Positions 1 through 11,200 of a stretch of 64,000 nucleotides of DNA are shown in pieces. This stretch comes from a virus. The first letter of the stretch is position 1, and each line of letters starts with the position of its first letter. The notes under the pieces were generated by a model. It ran no database searches. It was not told the origin of the DNA and saw only the letters and a list, made by a program, of their open reading frames with translations. The stretch covers positions 17,152 through 81,151 of IMG/VR virus record IMGVR_UViG_3300046820_000298; one strand, given 5' to 3'. The translations under genes and the position numbers were made by a program.

Positions 1-2973
1 AGCAGAGTCTGCTATATCTACTGACTTCCAAGTGACTACATTACCTGTAGCCATATCAGTTACTTTAACTCCTACAATAGTTCCTAGCTCATCTCTAATT
101 AAAGCATCAACTGGGTCGACTTCTAGGTTTGAATAGGTTCTTCCATCGATAGTAAAGCTACTACCGTCAGAACTAACCATTATCTCCCCAAATGTTCTAG
201 CTTCTATATCACTAAGAACTTCTTCGTATGAAGCAGTGGTTGCTGCAGTAGTAGCTGCATCCGGAGCTTCAAACCCAATATTTTTCTGGAAGTTTTTTTC
301 AGCTTCTAGTTCATCTAGCCTTTTCTTATATCTTTTGTAAGCAGATTCTTCAATTGGAGATAGCTTCTCAGGATCAATGGCATCGAAATCTTCTTTGCTC
401 ATATTTCTGTATCCTGCTATAACTGCATCTTCTTTAGCAATAAGCTCTTCTCTCTTAACTATAGCTGCAGCAATATCCTCAGGATCTGCATTCTTAGGGA
501 ATGAGTTGTTAAGCTCTTCTACAGATTCAGAGTTGGCAACAGCTGCTTGAGCCTGTTGTTTATTTTTGTACTTATCATCTTGCTTTCTTTTAGCTACTTC
601 AGCTTCTACAAGGAGAGCAATATCCTCTGGCTTGTCTCTTAGAGCTTGGTAACTTTGAACAGCACTTTGTCTATCCCCAATTAACTGACCTAGTTCTTGA
701 ATTTTTTTCTGAAACTGTCTTCCGTCTTCTGGGTTTAAAACACTTTTAGCTTTAAATATCTCATTAAGTTTCTCATAAAGCTTGGCATTCGGAGTAGTAG
801 TTACCCCACTTGTAATAGATATCTCCCCTTTATCATCAACCTTTACATTACCAGTTTTAACTATGTACTCAAAGTCTTCCTCTGGTATTGCAGATAATGC
901 AGGGGCTAGATCACGAAGCTCTTGGTAAGTTTGCTTAATCAAATCATCGTGTGTATCCACATGTTCTAGTCTATTAAGCAGAACATTAGCATACATAGTT
1001 TTGATTGAAGTTTCTAGAGCTTTTGATTTCTTTAACTCTTCACTCTCAAATGAATCTAGTATTCTACCGAACATTCCCATTGATGGGTTATGTGCTCTTA
1101 GTATATCTTGAACTTGCTCTTGTCTCTTAACACTTCTCTCCATCTTTGACTTAACGTCATCGATAAGCTCTCCTTGCTCCATACCAGTTTGCTCTTTAAG
1201 AGTCCTGTTAGCTTCGTAGCCCCATCTCTTCTTAAACTCAGTTTCATCTAGTTGCTTAAGATCGTCCATCATCTCCATTGCATAGTCAAGAGCTCCAACC
1301 TTTCTGTATTGGTTAGCTACACTAGAAATAATCTTTCTACGAGCAATCTCAGCATCTTTAAAGTTGCCAGCATTGTTAGCTTCGGTCATCTCTTTTGCTA
1401 AAGCAATATTCCTATCGGATTGCTCCATGTTTTCTAAGACTTTACCGAATGCTTCAGAGTTCATTATATCAAGAGCCTTCTTAGTATTTGCATCTTTCTG
1501 TTTAGCAAACTTACTATCAGCTCCACCAAGTCTAGAGATAGTACCTGTACCACCACCGACTAAAGCTCCAATAAGGATACTTTCAAGTCCTTCTTTAGTC
1601 CCGATAGATTTAGATAAGCCGTTAGTAAAGGCTTCTACCATATCTCCAGTTCCATCAGCAAACTTATCTGAGTAGTAATCTTTAGAAGTTTCAGCTGTTA
1701 CAAACTGTCCAGCTTCTTGAAAACCTTCAGATAATGAATTTTTTATAGGGGCACCGAATATTCTATTAGACTTAGCAAATGCTTTAGCCATTCCTTTCTC
1801 TGGAATATCTTCTACCCATTTACCTGCTACTTTCTTGATATCATACATTTGAGATTCAGCTACTGGCTTAATCCCTTTAAACATCTTAGCAAAGCTTATT
1901 GCATTTGTACCAGCAAGAAGTGGAAGGTTAACTCCAAAAGTTAAGTTACCAGCTGCAGCTCCAGATTCTTCTATTCCTTTTCTTACATCATCAGGCATCT
2001 CCTGACCAGGATTAGCCTCCTCCCATTTAGCAGTTTGTTCTTCAATGAAACCATTCTTAGCTTCTCTAGCTTCTACTGATGCTTCAGCAAGAGACATGTG
2101 TAATGCAACACTAGTATTTTTAGCAGCTGTTTTTATACCAGCTTGTCTGGCCATTTTAGCTAATCCTTGATCTATTCCCTTAGCAATATTATTAGTGTAA
2201 GGAGCACTAGCAACTTTAGCTGCATTGTAAATCTGTAATTGTTTACTTCCAAACTTAGCAGCATCTGCCCCAATATCCATTGCCTTATCAGTAGCTTTAG
2301 CAATCTTAGACATTCGTCCTAAATTACCTAACTTAGCTATCATAGCTCCTTCCCCAACACCTAACCAGGCAGTTGCAAGAGAGCCTAATGTATAACCAGC
2401 ACCATTAGCAAACTTATCAGCCCAGAAATTAGCAGTGGTCATTCCTTCTAGAACTCCCATATCTTGCTCTCTCTGAGTGTAATAGTTAGGCATAGCCTCT
2501 TGAGCCCACTTGTTTATCTCATCAATAGATCTACCTACCGGATTATCATAGTAACTGTGGTTTTCTCCAAATGCTAAGTTGAGTAATCCTCCAGCTACAC
2601 CAACAGTATTTTCTGCAACAGCTCCTAATGCTGTAATTCCAGCTTTAGTTAATCCATTTGCCCATTTTTCTACAGTACCCTGGTTTTGAGCACGAGTTTC
2701 ATTCCAATCTGCAAATGCATTTCGTGGAACCCCGTAGCTAGTGTAATCTTCTAGTGGGTCCGTATAAGTATTTGTTAAACTTATTGTAGCTGCATTTAAG
2801 TCAAGCCCAGAAAATCCAGTTCTTGGAGTATTCTGAGTTGGGGCAAATACGTTTGCATCTCCTGTCTTCTTGTACATGTAAGTTGCAAACGGATCATTAG
2901 ACTTCTCTTTAATGTCTTTTACTGGAAGCCCTGACTTCTTAGCAATGTAATTTTCAAATGGATCTTCAGTCAT
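1..2973 (-). CDS. Very large internal/ejection-type virion protein, 3' end cut off by window
   Basis: The frame is open for 991 codons from an ATG at 2973 to the left window edge, so the C-terminus is missing. The N-terminus holds two related short segments, DPFENYIAKKSG and DPFATYMYKKTG. The middle has a glycine-rich hydrophobic stretch (ILIGALVGGGTG, encoded near 1560-1600) inside long helical, charged, alanine-rich sequence; the visible 3' part is again helical and rich in K, E and Q. It starts 4 nt after the stop of the next gene upstream and follows two other giant genes and the muzzle-like gene. That position and composition fit proteins packed in the head or tail and ejected with DNA. 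Crassviruses often carry giant virion RNA polymerases near here, but I saw no polymerase motif in the visible part. Function is inferred from context only. Confidence 0.7.
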   Translation of the reverse strand, partial: MTEDPFENYIAKKSGLPVKDIKEKSNDPFATYMYKKTGDANVFAPTQNTPRTGFSGLDLNAATISLTNTYTDPLEDYTSYGVPRNAFADWNETRAQNQGTVEKWANGLTKAGITALGAVAENTVGVAGGLLNLAFGENHSYYDNPVGRSIDEINKWAQEAMPNYYTQREQDMGVLEGMTTANFWADKFANGAGYTLGSLATAWLGVGEGAMIAKLGNLGRMSKIAKATDKAMDIGADAAKFGSKQLQIYNAAKVASAPYTNNIAKGIDQGLAKMARQAGIKTAAKNTSVALHMSLAEASVEAREAKNGFIEEQTAKWEEANPGQEMPDDVRKGIEESGAAAGNLTFGVNLPLLAGTNAISFAKMFKGIKPVAESQMYDIKKVAGKWVEDIPEKGMAKAFAKSNRIFGAPIKNSLSEGFQEAGQFVTAETSKDYYSDKFADGTGDMVEAFTNGLSKSIGTKEGLESILIGALVGGGTGTISRLGGADSKFAKQKDANTKKALDIMNSEAFGKVLENMEQSDRNIALAKEMTEANNAGNFKDAEIARRKIISSVANQYRKVGALDYAMEMMDDLKQLDETEFKKRWGYEANRTLKEQTGMEQGELIDDVKSKMERSVKRQEQVQDILRAHNPSMGMFGRILDSFESEELKKSKALETSIKTMYANVLLNRLEHVDTHDDLIKQTYQELRDLAPALSAIPEEDFEYIVKTGNVKVDDKGEISITSGVTTTPNAKLYEKLNEIFKAKSVLNPEDGRQFQKKIQELGQLIGDRQSAVQSYQALRDKPEDIALLVEAEVAKRKQDDKYKNKQQAQAAVANSESVEELNNSFPKNADPEDIAAAIVKREELIAKEDAVIAGYRNMSKEDFDAIDPEKLSPIEESAYKRYKKRLDELEAEKNFQKNIGFEAPDAATTAATTASYEEVLSDIEARTFGEIMVSSDGSSFTIDGRTYSNLEVDPVDALIRDELGTIVGVKVTDMATGNVVTWKSVDIADSA

Positions 2974-2977
2974 CTAT

Positions 2978-5185
2978 TTAAAAGTTAAGCCAACCTTTGG
3001 CAATAGCATTTTTTATCACCTGATCATCTTGTGTATACTTAATTGGAGTTCCTCCATTAAGTGCATCCTCTCCTGTCTCTGGATCGGTAAAGGTAATGTA
3101 TGGATCTCCATCTCCTCTAGAAATAACATTAACATATATAGGATCTCCAGCTAATTTTATTGTTTCAATAGTACCAACAGATCCAGCTATTCTAGTATTA
3201 TGTTGCTGTATTAAAGATGCTAATCTAACTTCAGGGTCCGACATTGCATTTCTAAGTTCTTTAGAAGTTATCTGTCTTCCATCGTAAATAGCTGTAATGG
3301 AGCCTGGTTTATCTCCTCCTTTCTCTAAGTGTATCTGATACAAATTTGTTTGGAGATTAGGGTAAGCACCTTTCATTACATATCCTTCTGCTGCTAACTC
3401 TGCTCCAGTTTTTTGCTCTCCATTAACTGTAAAGATTTGATTTTCGAATGGCATCTTACCATTAAAGTATTCATTTTTTGCTTTAGTAAGAGCTAAACTT
3501 TTTTCTGGATCTCCAACATCGATTGTACCTGCATTAAATAGAAAAGAGGCTTTTATTTCTGGTATGACATTTTTTATCTGCTCGTCAAATTTTTCTTTAA
3601 AAATTGAAGCTGGTGTATACAATCCGACTGCTTTTCCCTGCTCTTGTTTTAATCTATTTTGGCTTTCGAATCTATACCATTTTCTAATATGATTATCATA
3701 GGCCCCTTGCCCATATTCGTTATCAAAAGCTGTTTTTAAAGCTTCGGGTTTACTTACAATAATATTATAGATCTCACCTGCCGATGCATTAGGATTAGCT
3801 TTTTTAACAGCATTTACTAACGTAGGATCTTGTTTTTCTAAAGTTGCCATATTAATAGCCTTATCAGTAGCAGCTTTTAACTGCCCTTCAACCCTGGACC
3901 TTTCATTAATATTACTAGCTAAAGCAGCCTTTTTTGTATTTAACATCTGATCTGACATGCCACCTGCTGCGATTTCTGCTTCTAGATTTGTAATTTGCTG
4001 ATTTATACCTGTTAAGTAATCTCGTTTACTTGTAGGAGTTGCCCCTGATATATCGTCTGCTGCAGTTACATCTCCTTGCTCATAAAGGGGTACTCCCATA
4101 GCAGCTCGTGCATCTGCTTGTCTTTTCATAGCATCGAGCTGTACTGCATAGTTATTCTCATAACTATACTCAGTAGTATGCTCTCTAACTCCAGCTTTCT
4201 TCAAAGCATATTCCTTAACTGGATCAAGCAGTTCATTCTTAAACTGCTCTTTAAGATATGTACTAGCTAAATTAGGATCAGACTTAGCTGTTTGAATCTT
4301 TTTGTTTTCTTCAGCTAGTGCAGTTATTTTATTTCCAAGAACCTTTTTATCTGCAGCTGAATACTTTCCAGTAGCTATAGCCTGGTTAATCTGATCAATA
4401 GCAGATTGATTATTCTTAAGTTTAGCATCCAAGTAAGCTCCAGTGTTACCACTTCTATCAGCCATATACAACTTCATGTCTGCTCTTTGGTCTAGATACA
4501 TTCTAACATCTGGCTCTTGAATAACAGAATTATAGACATCCATTACGTCTTCTTCTGGTATTTGTACAATTTTTTCCCCGGATGTTACTTTCCAAACACC
4601 GTTAGCATCTAATCCAGCCTTTCCGGTTTTACCTCCACTAGTTTTTTCATAAAGGATCTCTAGTCTCTCCTTCATCTTATCCATCAACTTAGGATCTTTG
4701 TAGATAGTAGGAGCTGAGAACATGGTCCCTTCTTTTGCTTTACCAGTAGTAGGATCTACTTCAAACCCTTTATACCCTTTAGTAATGTAAGAGGTAGCCA
4801 TGTTGTAATCCTCAGCATTGATATCTCCTTTCTTAAATTGCTCATCTATCTCTTTAAGAGCTCCTTGATATCTTTCGTAGTTCTCTTTGATAGGAGCATA
4901 GCTAGTAGAGAAATCCTTGGTTGCCTTATGAACAGCAAAGCCTAGGTTTTCGTAATCTCCTCTGTTAGATAAAAGGTCTAGCTTCTCATTAATCTGAGTC
5001 TCTAGTTCTTTCTTCCTAGCTAAATCATTCTCAAATGGAAGGGCAGCTTTCATCCCTTCTACAGCCATAGATAACTGGTCATTAGCTTTGAAGTTCTCCA
5101 TAAATCTATTACGAAGAGTCTCTGATATAGCTACAGACTGTGGGTCCACATAAGTACTTACATATTCACCAAACTTATACGGCAT
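2978..5185 (-). CDS. Large helical cargo/ejection-type protein, 735 aa
   Basis: The product is mostly charged and predicted helical, with long K/E/Q/A-rich segments (roughly residues 20-190 and 240-470) and a more beta-like C-terminal 150 residues (for example GSITAIYDGRQITSKEL and YVNVISRGDGDPYITF). There is no signal peptide, membrane segment or enzymatic motif that I recognise. It sits between two other giant genes with 4-5 nt gaps, so all three are surely co-transcribed. In crAss-like phages this position, after the muzzle gene, is occupied by cargo proteins stored in capsid and tail, and that is the most likely role here. A tail-lysozyme or RNA polymerase role is not supported by visible motifs. 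Confidence 0.65.
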   Translation of the reverse strand: MPYKFGEYVSTYVDPQSVAISETLRNRFMENFKANDQLSMAVEGMKAALPFENDLARKKELETQINEKLDLLSNRGDYENLGFAVHKATKDFSTSYAPIKENYERYQGALKEIDEQFKKGDINAEDYNMATSYITKGYKGFEVDPTTGKAKEGTMFSAPTIYKDPKLMDKMKERLEILYEKTSGGKTGKAGLDANGVWKVTSGEKIVQIPEEDVMDVYNSVIQEPDVRMYLDQRADMKLYMADRSGNTGAYLDAKLKNNQSAIDQINQAIATGKYSAADKKVLGNKITALAEENKKIQTAKSDPNLASTYLKEQFKNELLDPVKEYALKKAGVREHTTEYSYENNYAVQLDAMKRQADARAAMGVPLYEQGDVTAADDISGATPTSKRDYLTGINQQITNLEAEIAAGGMSDQMLNTKKAALASNINERSRVEGQLKAATDKAINMATLEKQDPTLVNAVKKANPNASAGEIYNIIVSKPEALKTAFDNEYGQGAYDNHIRKWYRFESQNRLKQEQGKAVGLYTPASIFKEKFDEQIKNVIPEIKASFLFNAGTIDVGDPEKSLALTKAKNEYFNGKMPFENQIFTVNGEQKTGAELAAEGYVMKGAYPNLQTNLYQIHLEKGGDKPGSITAIYDGRQITSKELRNAMSDPEVRLASLIQQHNTRIAGSVGTIETIKLAGDPIYVNVISRGDGDPYITFTDPETGEDALNGGTPIKYTQDDQVIKNAIAKGWLNF

Positions 5186-5190
5186 AGCTT

Positions 5191-8100
5191 TTATATATTA
5201 AAATTTCTTTTATTTCTTCCTCTGTTCAAATCTCCAAGACGGCTAGTGTATCTTCTGCTTCCTCTGATTCCTCCCATCTTTTTCTTGTCTTCTCCTTCTA
5301 GACCTAGTTTTCCTAATACCTCATTATAAGTATCAGATGCAATTTTTCTAAGTTCTGCATCTGTCTTACCATAGTAAGGAGAGTCTTTCTTTTTAGCTTC
5401 TTTCTGAACTTGTTCGTAGATTGTAAAACGATCGTAAGAACCAGTGTTATCTATAGCTTTAGCAAGTCTCTCTTGAGCTTTGTAAGATTTTTCATCTTTT
5501 ACAATACCAGCAATACGAGAAGCAGCAGTATCAAGAGCTCCAAGAATTTCTTCCCTCTTGTATCTCTTTTCATCAATCTGCATTTTTCTTTCTTGAATAC
5601 CAGCCTCAAGATTTGATTGGTTAACTGCTAGTCTATTTTGAACATTAGCCATGTTAGCTCTCTGAGCTGTCTCAGCATTAAACTGAGAAGCTTGTTGACC
5701 TAGTCTTGCTTCTTCTGCAGCTAGTTGCTTATTAGCTTCTTGCTCTTGGTTAGCAATTGATAGGTTCTGATTATTCTGTGCTGCATTGGCAGCCATCATA
5801 GCAGCTATTCCTCCAGGACCAGCATTGGTATTTTGGATAGCATTTCTCATTGCTACAGTATTATTAGAGGCTGCAGCTCTTTCAGCATTCATGTTTACTC
5901 TTGGGAGTATTGCTCCTCTAACACTTCCTGCTCCTACATTTCCTCCTCCTACCATTCGTGGGAGATTACCCTCAGCTTTATAAGGACGAGCAAGTGCATA
6001 TCCTACTGGAATCAATTGACCAAGTCCTGCAAGTAGTGAGCCGTTAACTCCTTTTTTAACGTCTGCTATTATTTTATTTCCCTCTCCTTTTTTTGGTTCT
6101 TCTGGTTTTGGTAGGCCTGTATCTTTTTTCTCAATTTCTGGGTCTGGTATACTGTCAGTTACTCCTTTACTTTTTATAGGCTCAAAATCTTCTACATACA
6201 GTCTAGATGTAGCAGTTTGTTCACCAAACTTACCATCCTCTTTAAGTTTTTCTCCAGTTCTAACTCGTTTGTTATATTCTTGTTGGAAGTTCAGAACTTG
6301 ATCTTTATTAGATGGATTAAATTTTGAAAAGTCATACCAAGGATTAGCAGCTTTCATATCTGTATATTGTGCCTCAGTAACATTTCCATAGAATTTATCA
6401 CCTTCATGCTGACCACCAGGAACTCCTTTCATAGAAGTACTTGTACCATACTCACCATCTTTAATAGGTCTTGTTCTTTCTGGAAATCCTGCAGTTTGGT
6501 ATTTCTTAACCATACCACTATTAGTAGTAAGTTTGCCAGGAGCAGCTGACTGTTGATCAGATGGAGCCATAGCATTAACTTGGTTAACATCTCTAAGTGT
6601 TACATAATCTGCGTCCATTTCAGATTGAGCCATAGCTAATTGGTCTGGTCCAGCCAGTCTGTACTTATGAATTCCTCCATAAGCTGCTATCTGATTAGGG
6701 CTTCTATCCTTCTCCCCTCTTTTATTAGCTACAGCTTCTTGTTTCTTAGCTAGATCTTGAATTTCTTTTTGGCCAGCTCCTTGTTTAATAAGATCTTCAT
6801 GCCTTTTAGCAAAAGACTTACCACCTAGTTTAAGGTAAGCTGAGAAGAAGTAATCATTAGGTTTACCACCATTCATCATTACCTGATCCATAGTCTCTCC
6901 ACCTTCTACCTCAGTTTGTGGATCAAGTTTAATTCCACCTTCATAGTGCTTTCTTCCTACAAACTTAATTGCATCATCTCCGATAGGAACCATTTTCCCA
7001 CCTGGAAGTTTACCACCAGTCTTTCCATAGAAAGAACTAGTAGGCTGCATGTTCATATTGGTTGAGGTGTTATACCCAAAACCAGTTTGCATTCCACTAA
7101 GTCTTGAGTTAACAAAAGCTGTATTATATCTCTGAGCTAAAAGATTACCTTGCTTGTTAATTTCAGCAACTCTTTTTCTTTCAGCTTCTGCTAATTCAGC
7201 TTGTTCTTTTGTATACTCTCCAACTATCTCTTTGGATTCTTTGTTTTCTTTTATACCCTTTACTAATCCAGTTCCAGCACCTATCAATCCTCCGATAACT
7301 GCACCTCCAACTGTTCCTATTGGACCTCCAATTAAAGTTCCGGCACTAGCTCCTAGTCCAACTCCGGTACCAGCAGATTTCATTGCTGATCCTATTAGAT
7401 TTCTATTCTTTTCTTTTTTAGTAAAAGTTCTGTAATCACCATCATCCCCACTCTTTTCAATAAGTCTTCCACCAATATTTAAACCAAGGCCAATACCTGC
7501 AGTTGCTAGACCAGTTCCAATACTAGTTGCCGTTCCAGCGGCATTAGCTCCTGCTCCGGCTGCCGTTCCGGCTGTAGAAGCTCCAGCTGAAGCACCTGCA
7601 CCTGCCCCGGCTGATGCTGCTTGACCTACTTGACTACCAACTTCTACTGCTCCTGGAAGGAGAGTTCCAGCTGTAGTAGCAGAACTAGCTACGGGAGCAT
7701 ACATTGCTGGCATAGTTGGAAGAGTGTTTAAACCTACAGAAGCAGCACTTGGAGCTGCAGATGCTGCTAAAGGTGCCAATGTTCCAGCGACATTACTTCC
7801 AGTTTGAAGTGCAGTATTGCCTATTGCACTAGCAGCAGCTTGTTCAGCAGCTTTCTGAGCAGCTTTTTGTTTAAGATAGGTTTTAGCTAAATCAGATCCA
7901 GATGACAAAGCCTCTGTAGCAATCTGCTGAGTCTCTGCTTTATTAGCAGCTTTAGTTTCCTGTATAACTTGTTTTTCCTGAGCCTCTCTGTTCTTCTTAG
8001 CCACCTCTGCTTTTATAGCTTGGCTAGATGCATAGTCACCAAACCTTGTTACATCATTGTAGTATCTGTCAGCTTCTTGTCCAGCTTGTTCAGCAAATGT

Positions 8101-8223
8101 ACCACTGATATAATATGGGTTAACTCCTTGTTGGTATGTCGAAGAGTTGGCTCCAGCAAATTGATACTTTTTAACCAGTTGTTTAGTTGCTGGTTTAGAT
8201 TTAGATATGGATTTCTTAGCCAT
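5191..8223 (-). CDS. Cargo/ejection-type protein with glycine zipper and possible peptidoglycan-binding segment, 1010 aa
   Basis: Order of parts: lysine-rich N-terminus with KKYQFAG (residues 18-24); Ala/Gly low-complexity region (about 105-250); a glycine zipper with repeated GxxxG spacing (about 285-323), able to insert in membranes; a module with HYEGGIKL and EVEGGET (about 426-443) followed by FFSAYLKLGGKSFAKRH; a second tag KKYQTAG (573-579); a segment NFQQEYN...LKEDGKFGEQT (about 644-671) that resembles the core of PG_binding_1 domains; and a long helical Q/N-rich, basic C-terminus ending in Arg/Lys. A membrane-inserting glycine zipper plus a wall-binding-like element suits a protein ejected to carry DNA across the envelope. 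The assignment is inference; the motifs are seen directly. Confidence 0.65.
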   Translation of the reverse strand: MAKKSISKSKPATKQLVKKYQFAGANSSTYQQGVNPYYISGTFAEQAGQEADRYYNDVTRFGDYASSQAIKAEVAKKNREAQEKQVIQETKAANKAETQQIATEALSSGSDLAKTYLKQKAAQKAAEQAAASAIGNTALQTGSNVAGTLAPLAASAAPSAASVGLNTLPTMPAMYAPVASSATTAGTLLPGAVEVGSQVGQAASAGAGAGASAGASTAGTAAGAGANAAGTATSIGTGLATAGIGLGLNIGGRLIEKSGDDGDYRTFTKKEKNRNLIGSAMKSAGTGVGLGASAGTLIGGPIGTVGGAVIGGLIGAGTGLVKGIKENKESKEIVGEYTKEQAELAEAERKRVAEINKQGNLLAQRYNTAFVNSRLSGMQTGFGYNTSTNMNMQPTSSFYGKTGGKLPGGKMVPIGDDAIKFVGRKHYEGGIKLDPQTEVEGGETMDQVMMNGGKPNDYFFSAYLKLGGKSFAKRHEDLIKQGAGQKEIQDLAKKQEAVANKRGEKDRSPNQIAAYGGIHKYRLAGPDQLAMAQSEMDADYVTLRDVNQVNAMAPSDQQSAAPGKLTTNSGMVKKYQTAGFPERTRPIKDGEYGTSTSMKGVPGGQHEGDKFYGNVTEAQYTDMKAANPWYDFSKFNPSNKDQVLNFQQEYNKRVRTGEKLKEDGKFGEQTATSRLYVEDFEPIKSKGVTDSIPDPEIEKKDTGLPKPEEPKKGEGNKIIADVKKGVNGSLLAGLGQLIPVGYALARPYKAEGNLPRMVGGGNVGAGSVRGAILPRVNMNAERAAASNNTVAMRNAIQNTNAGPGGIAAMMAANAAQNNQNLSIANQEQEANKQLAAEEARLGQQASQFNAETAQRANMANVQNRLAVNQSNLEAGIQERKMQIDEKRYKREEILGALDTAASRIAGIVKDEKSYKAQERLAKAIDNTGSYDRFTIYEQVQKEAKKKDSPYYGKTDAELRKIASDTYNEVLGKLGLEGEDKKKMGGIRGSRRYTSRLGDLNRGRNKRNFNI

Positions 8224-8234
8224 TTAGTTAAAGG

Positions 8235-11200
8235 TTATCTCGGTGATACTCTTAGAGCAGCGGTCACAGTATACAAATTTATCAAATTTTTTGATAAGTT
8301 GTTAGCTATTAAACGAATTCCTAAAAATTTATCTACGAACTTTCTTTGCTCGTACCAAGGTTTGTTATAGTTTATGTAGTTTGAGTTTATAATTCCTTCA
8401 GAAAGGAACATAGATTCTGTTTGTGTAGCTGTATAAGTACCATTGTAAGGAACTCCTTGTACGTTAATTTGTCCTACAGCTAATCCAGTATTAACTACAA
8501 CATTAGACAGATCTCTAAATGCATTTACATTCCAGTTGTTATCTGTTTTTCTAATGTTACTGAGGTATACGAAGGCTGTCTCCCCAGATATCTGAGTAGT
8601 GTTGTATGTATAGAAGCTTGTAAATCCAGGATCAAACTGATGCTCTACAGGTAAGGCAACATTGCCTTTAGTAAACACGTCAGTTGTAAACTTAAATCCT
8701 GAGAATACTGCATTTACTGGGGCTGTGAATATGCAGTCTATTTCAAAGTTATAGACTGTACCATAGAAGTTACCAGGGTTAGTAAGGTCACTGTGTTCGT
8801 ACATCCCTGCAAATCCTGATACAGTATTAAAGGTGTACATGAACTTAGAGTTAAACCCATACAACGATGGTACATAAGAGTGTCTACTGGCCCATACAGA
8901 CATAGTGTTGGAGAACGATATTGTCCATCCACCTCTTTTAAAGTAAGCACCTTCCTCTATTGGAAGTATTGATCTGTAAAGTTCAAATCTACCATTTACT
9001 CTAGAGTAAGTTATCTGCCCACTATTGTATTCATCTAAAAACAATTGAGTTGGGACAAGCTCTCTCTTTGTAATAAGAGTACGTTTGAATAGTGGGTCGT
9101 AGCTAACTAAGAACCCAAAGTCTCCAGTTGGAGCATCTGTCGGGGTATTTGTGTAATCCGGATCCCATCCAAAAGCTTCTAGTTCGAATGGGATGTGCTC
9201 TCTAGCCCAAGCATTTATCCCCAAAAGAGTAAGGTCTGTAACCTCGTCTTTAACCAAGAAGATTTTTCTTGATTTACGTGCTACGAAAATATACCCGTCT
9301 TTGGTAACCAGTGAACCCATCTTGTTGTAAAGGCCGTTGTAGCCTTCTATACTTTGGATGAATTCATCTGGCTCTTGAGCAAACAAGTCTCCAGATCCAA
9401 TGTAAGCTTGAGTAGCATCTGCAAGTTCAAGGTTCTGTTTACCTTTAGTTCTAAATAAACTCTTTTCTGTATGTATGTAGAGAAGAGCTTTTAGGTTAAA
9501 GATATTTGTAATCTGTCCTTTGTTAACTGCAAAGTCTTTATACTGTAAACCTAAGAAATATCTGTAGGTATCATTGAAGTTACCATCTTGTACAGAAGAT
9601 CTGATAACCCTGTTAGGGAAAGCAAGAGTAACATTGTTCTCTTTAGGGAACGGGATTCCCACTCTGATATCTTGAAGAGCAGAGTAGTGATCTTCGTAGA
9701 GTAAGTTATCCATCTTAGTTAAATCCCCAAGTGGACTTCTGTACAATACGTCAGCAGCTACGTACTTATCAAAGAACATACTGTTCAATTCACTTACTCC
9801 TTTCTCCGGATCTCCAGCATGTCGGTAGTTGATGTTGTCATCAGTTTCCACCATGTATTGGTATACCGTAGTAAAGACTTCATCTCCTCTAGTAGTCCAG
9901 TTTGCACCTAATGATGTGGCAGACCTTCTAGCTCCACCAAACTCATTTCCTGCTCCTTCAATAGGGTCTGTACCTGAGTTATCATCAGCTCCTCCCCACC
10001 ACAATACATTGTAGTCTGCAGTAGTACCAAATATATTTGTTAAGTAAGAAGGTGTCTTACCTGAGTTATTATCCAAAGGAATATCACCCCATATGTATGC
10101 GGTAGGTTGTTTTAATCCTGCAACTTGTTGATCAAATACATTGAACTTATTTACTCCTCTATTAAATCTAGCTAGACCATAGAGGTTAGATGTAGTTCTA
10201 TAACTGTATTTACATATATAAGTATCTCCACCGTATACATCTCCAGACACTGATTGCAAAGAGCTATCTCCGTAATAGTAGTTTCCGTCTGAGTCTACCC
10301 CAGTTTTAATATCCACACTTAGAAGGCTTTTGTAGTAACCAGTCCAAACTAATTGCTGCTTATCAAATGGTTCAAATACATCAGTCTTATTAGAGCATAC
10401 GTTCACCAGATAAGTATTAGGTCTAGCTTTAGGCTCGTTTCCTACAGGAAATACCTCTGTTGGTGTTGCATCTGGAGAGTTTGAGCTTGCAGGGTTGGTA
10501 GTAAGAGCATAAGGCTGTCTTAAACTACTATGTCCCTTCATCATCATCTTTGTAAAGATGCCTTCTGTTAAGTACCAAAGTTTATCATTATTTATCGTGG
10601 ATGTCGTAGGATCATAAATAAAGTGTCTTGGGTAATTAATATCATGACCTCCTACCAATTGGGAAGCTGTATCTGGGTATAAACTTGGATCATAATATGA
10701 AGTACCAAGTCCTGTAAAATATATTTTAAGACCCCATATCAAGTTACTTAATCCTACATAACTCCAGTCATTAGTTCTATATCCACCAAGCATTGGCAGT
10801 CCTGATGCTAGGCTTATGGCAATAGAGCTTTCCCCAAAAGAATTGTGGATATAAGTAGCTCCTTTAAATCCATTAGCAGTAGTTGACTTAAGTATGCTCA
10901 GCCCATTAACATAGGTAGCTCCTTCAGGTTCTATCATGAACACTGTCTGAGTGTTAGATAGCAAAGCAGCTTGGCTAGTTACTAGGTTTGGAAACTGATT
11001 TATATCTCCAAGCCATCTTTCTACATCGGATGCTGTTTTATCATTCCATAGTATTCCTATGTCAACTTTATTACCAGTTGAATCATTAAGAGTTCCTGGA
11101 GTTGCATATCTACTTGCTATGTAGACGTTGCCCCACAATATCTTAGGACCTTGGTTATCAAAGTATGGGGAATCAGCAGTTCTTGAAAAGTCAAACATAT

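Noticed and set aside
1364-1675. Plus-strand open frame of 103 codons near the left edge
   Set aside because: Antisense shadow of the continuous 991-codon minus frame; no leader or neighbours on that strand.
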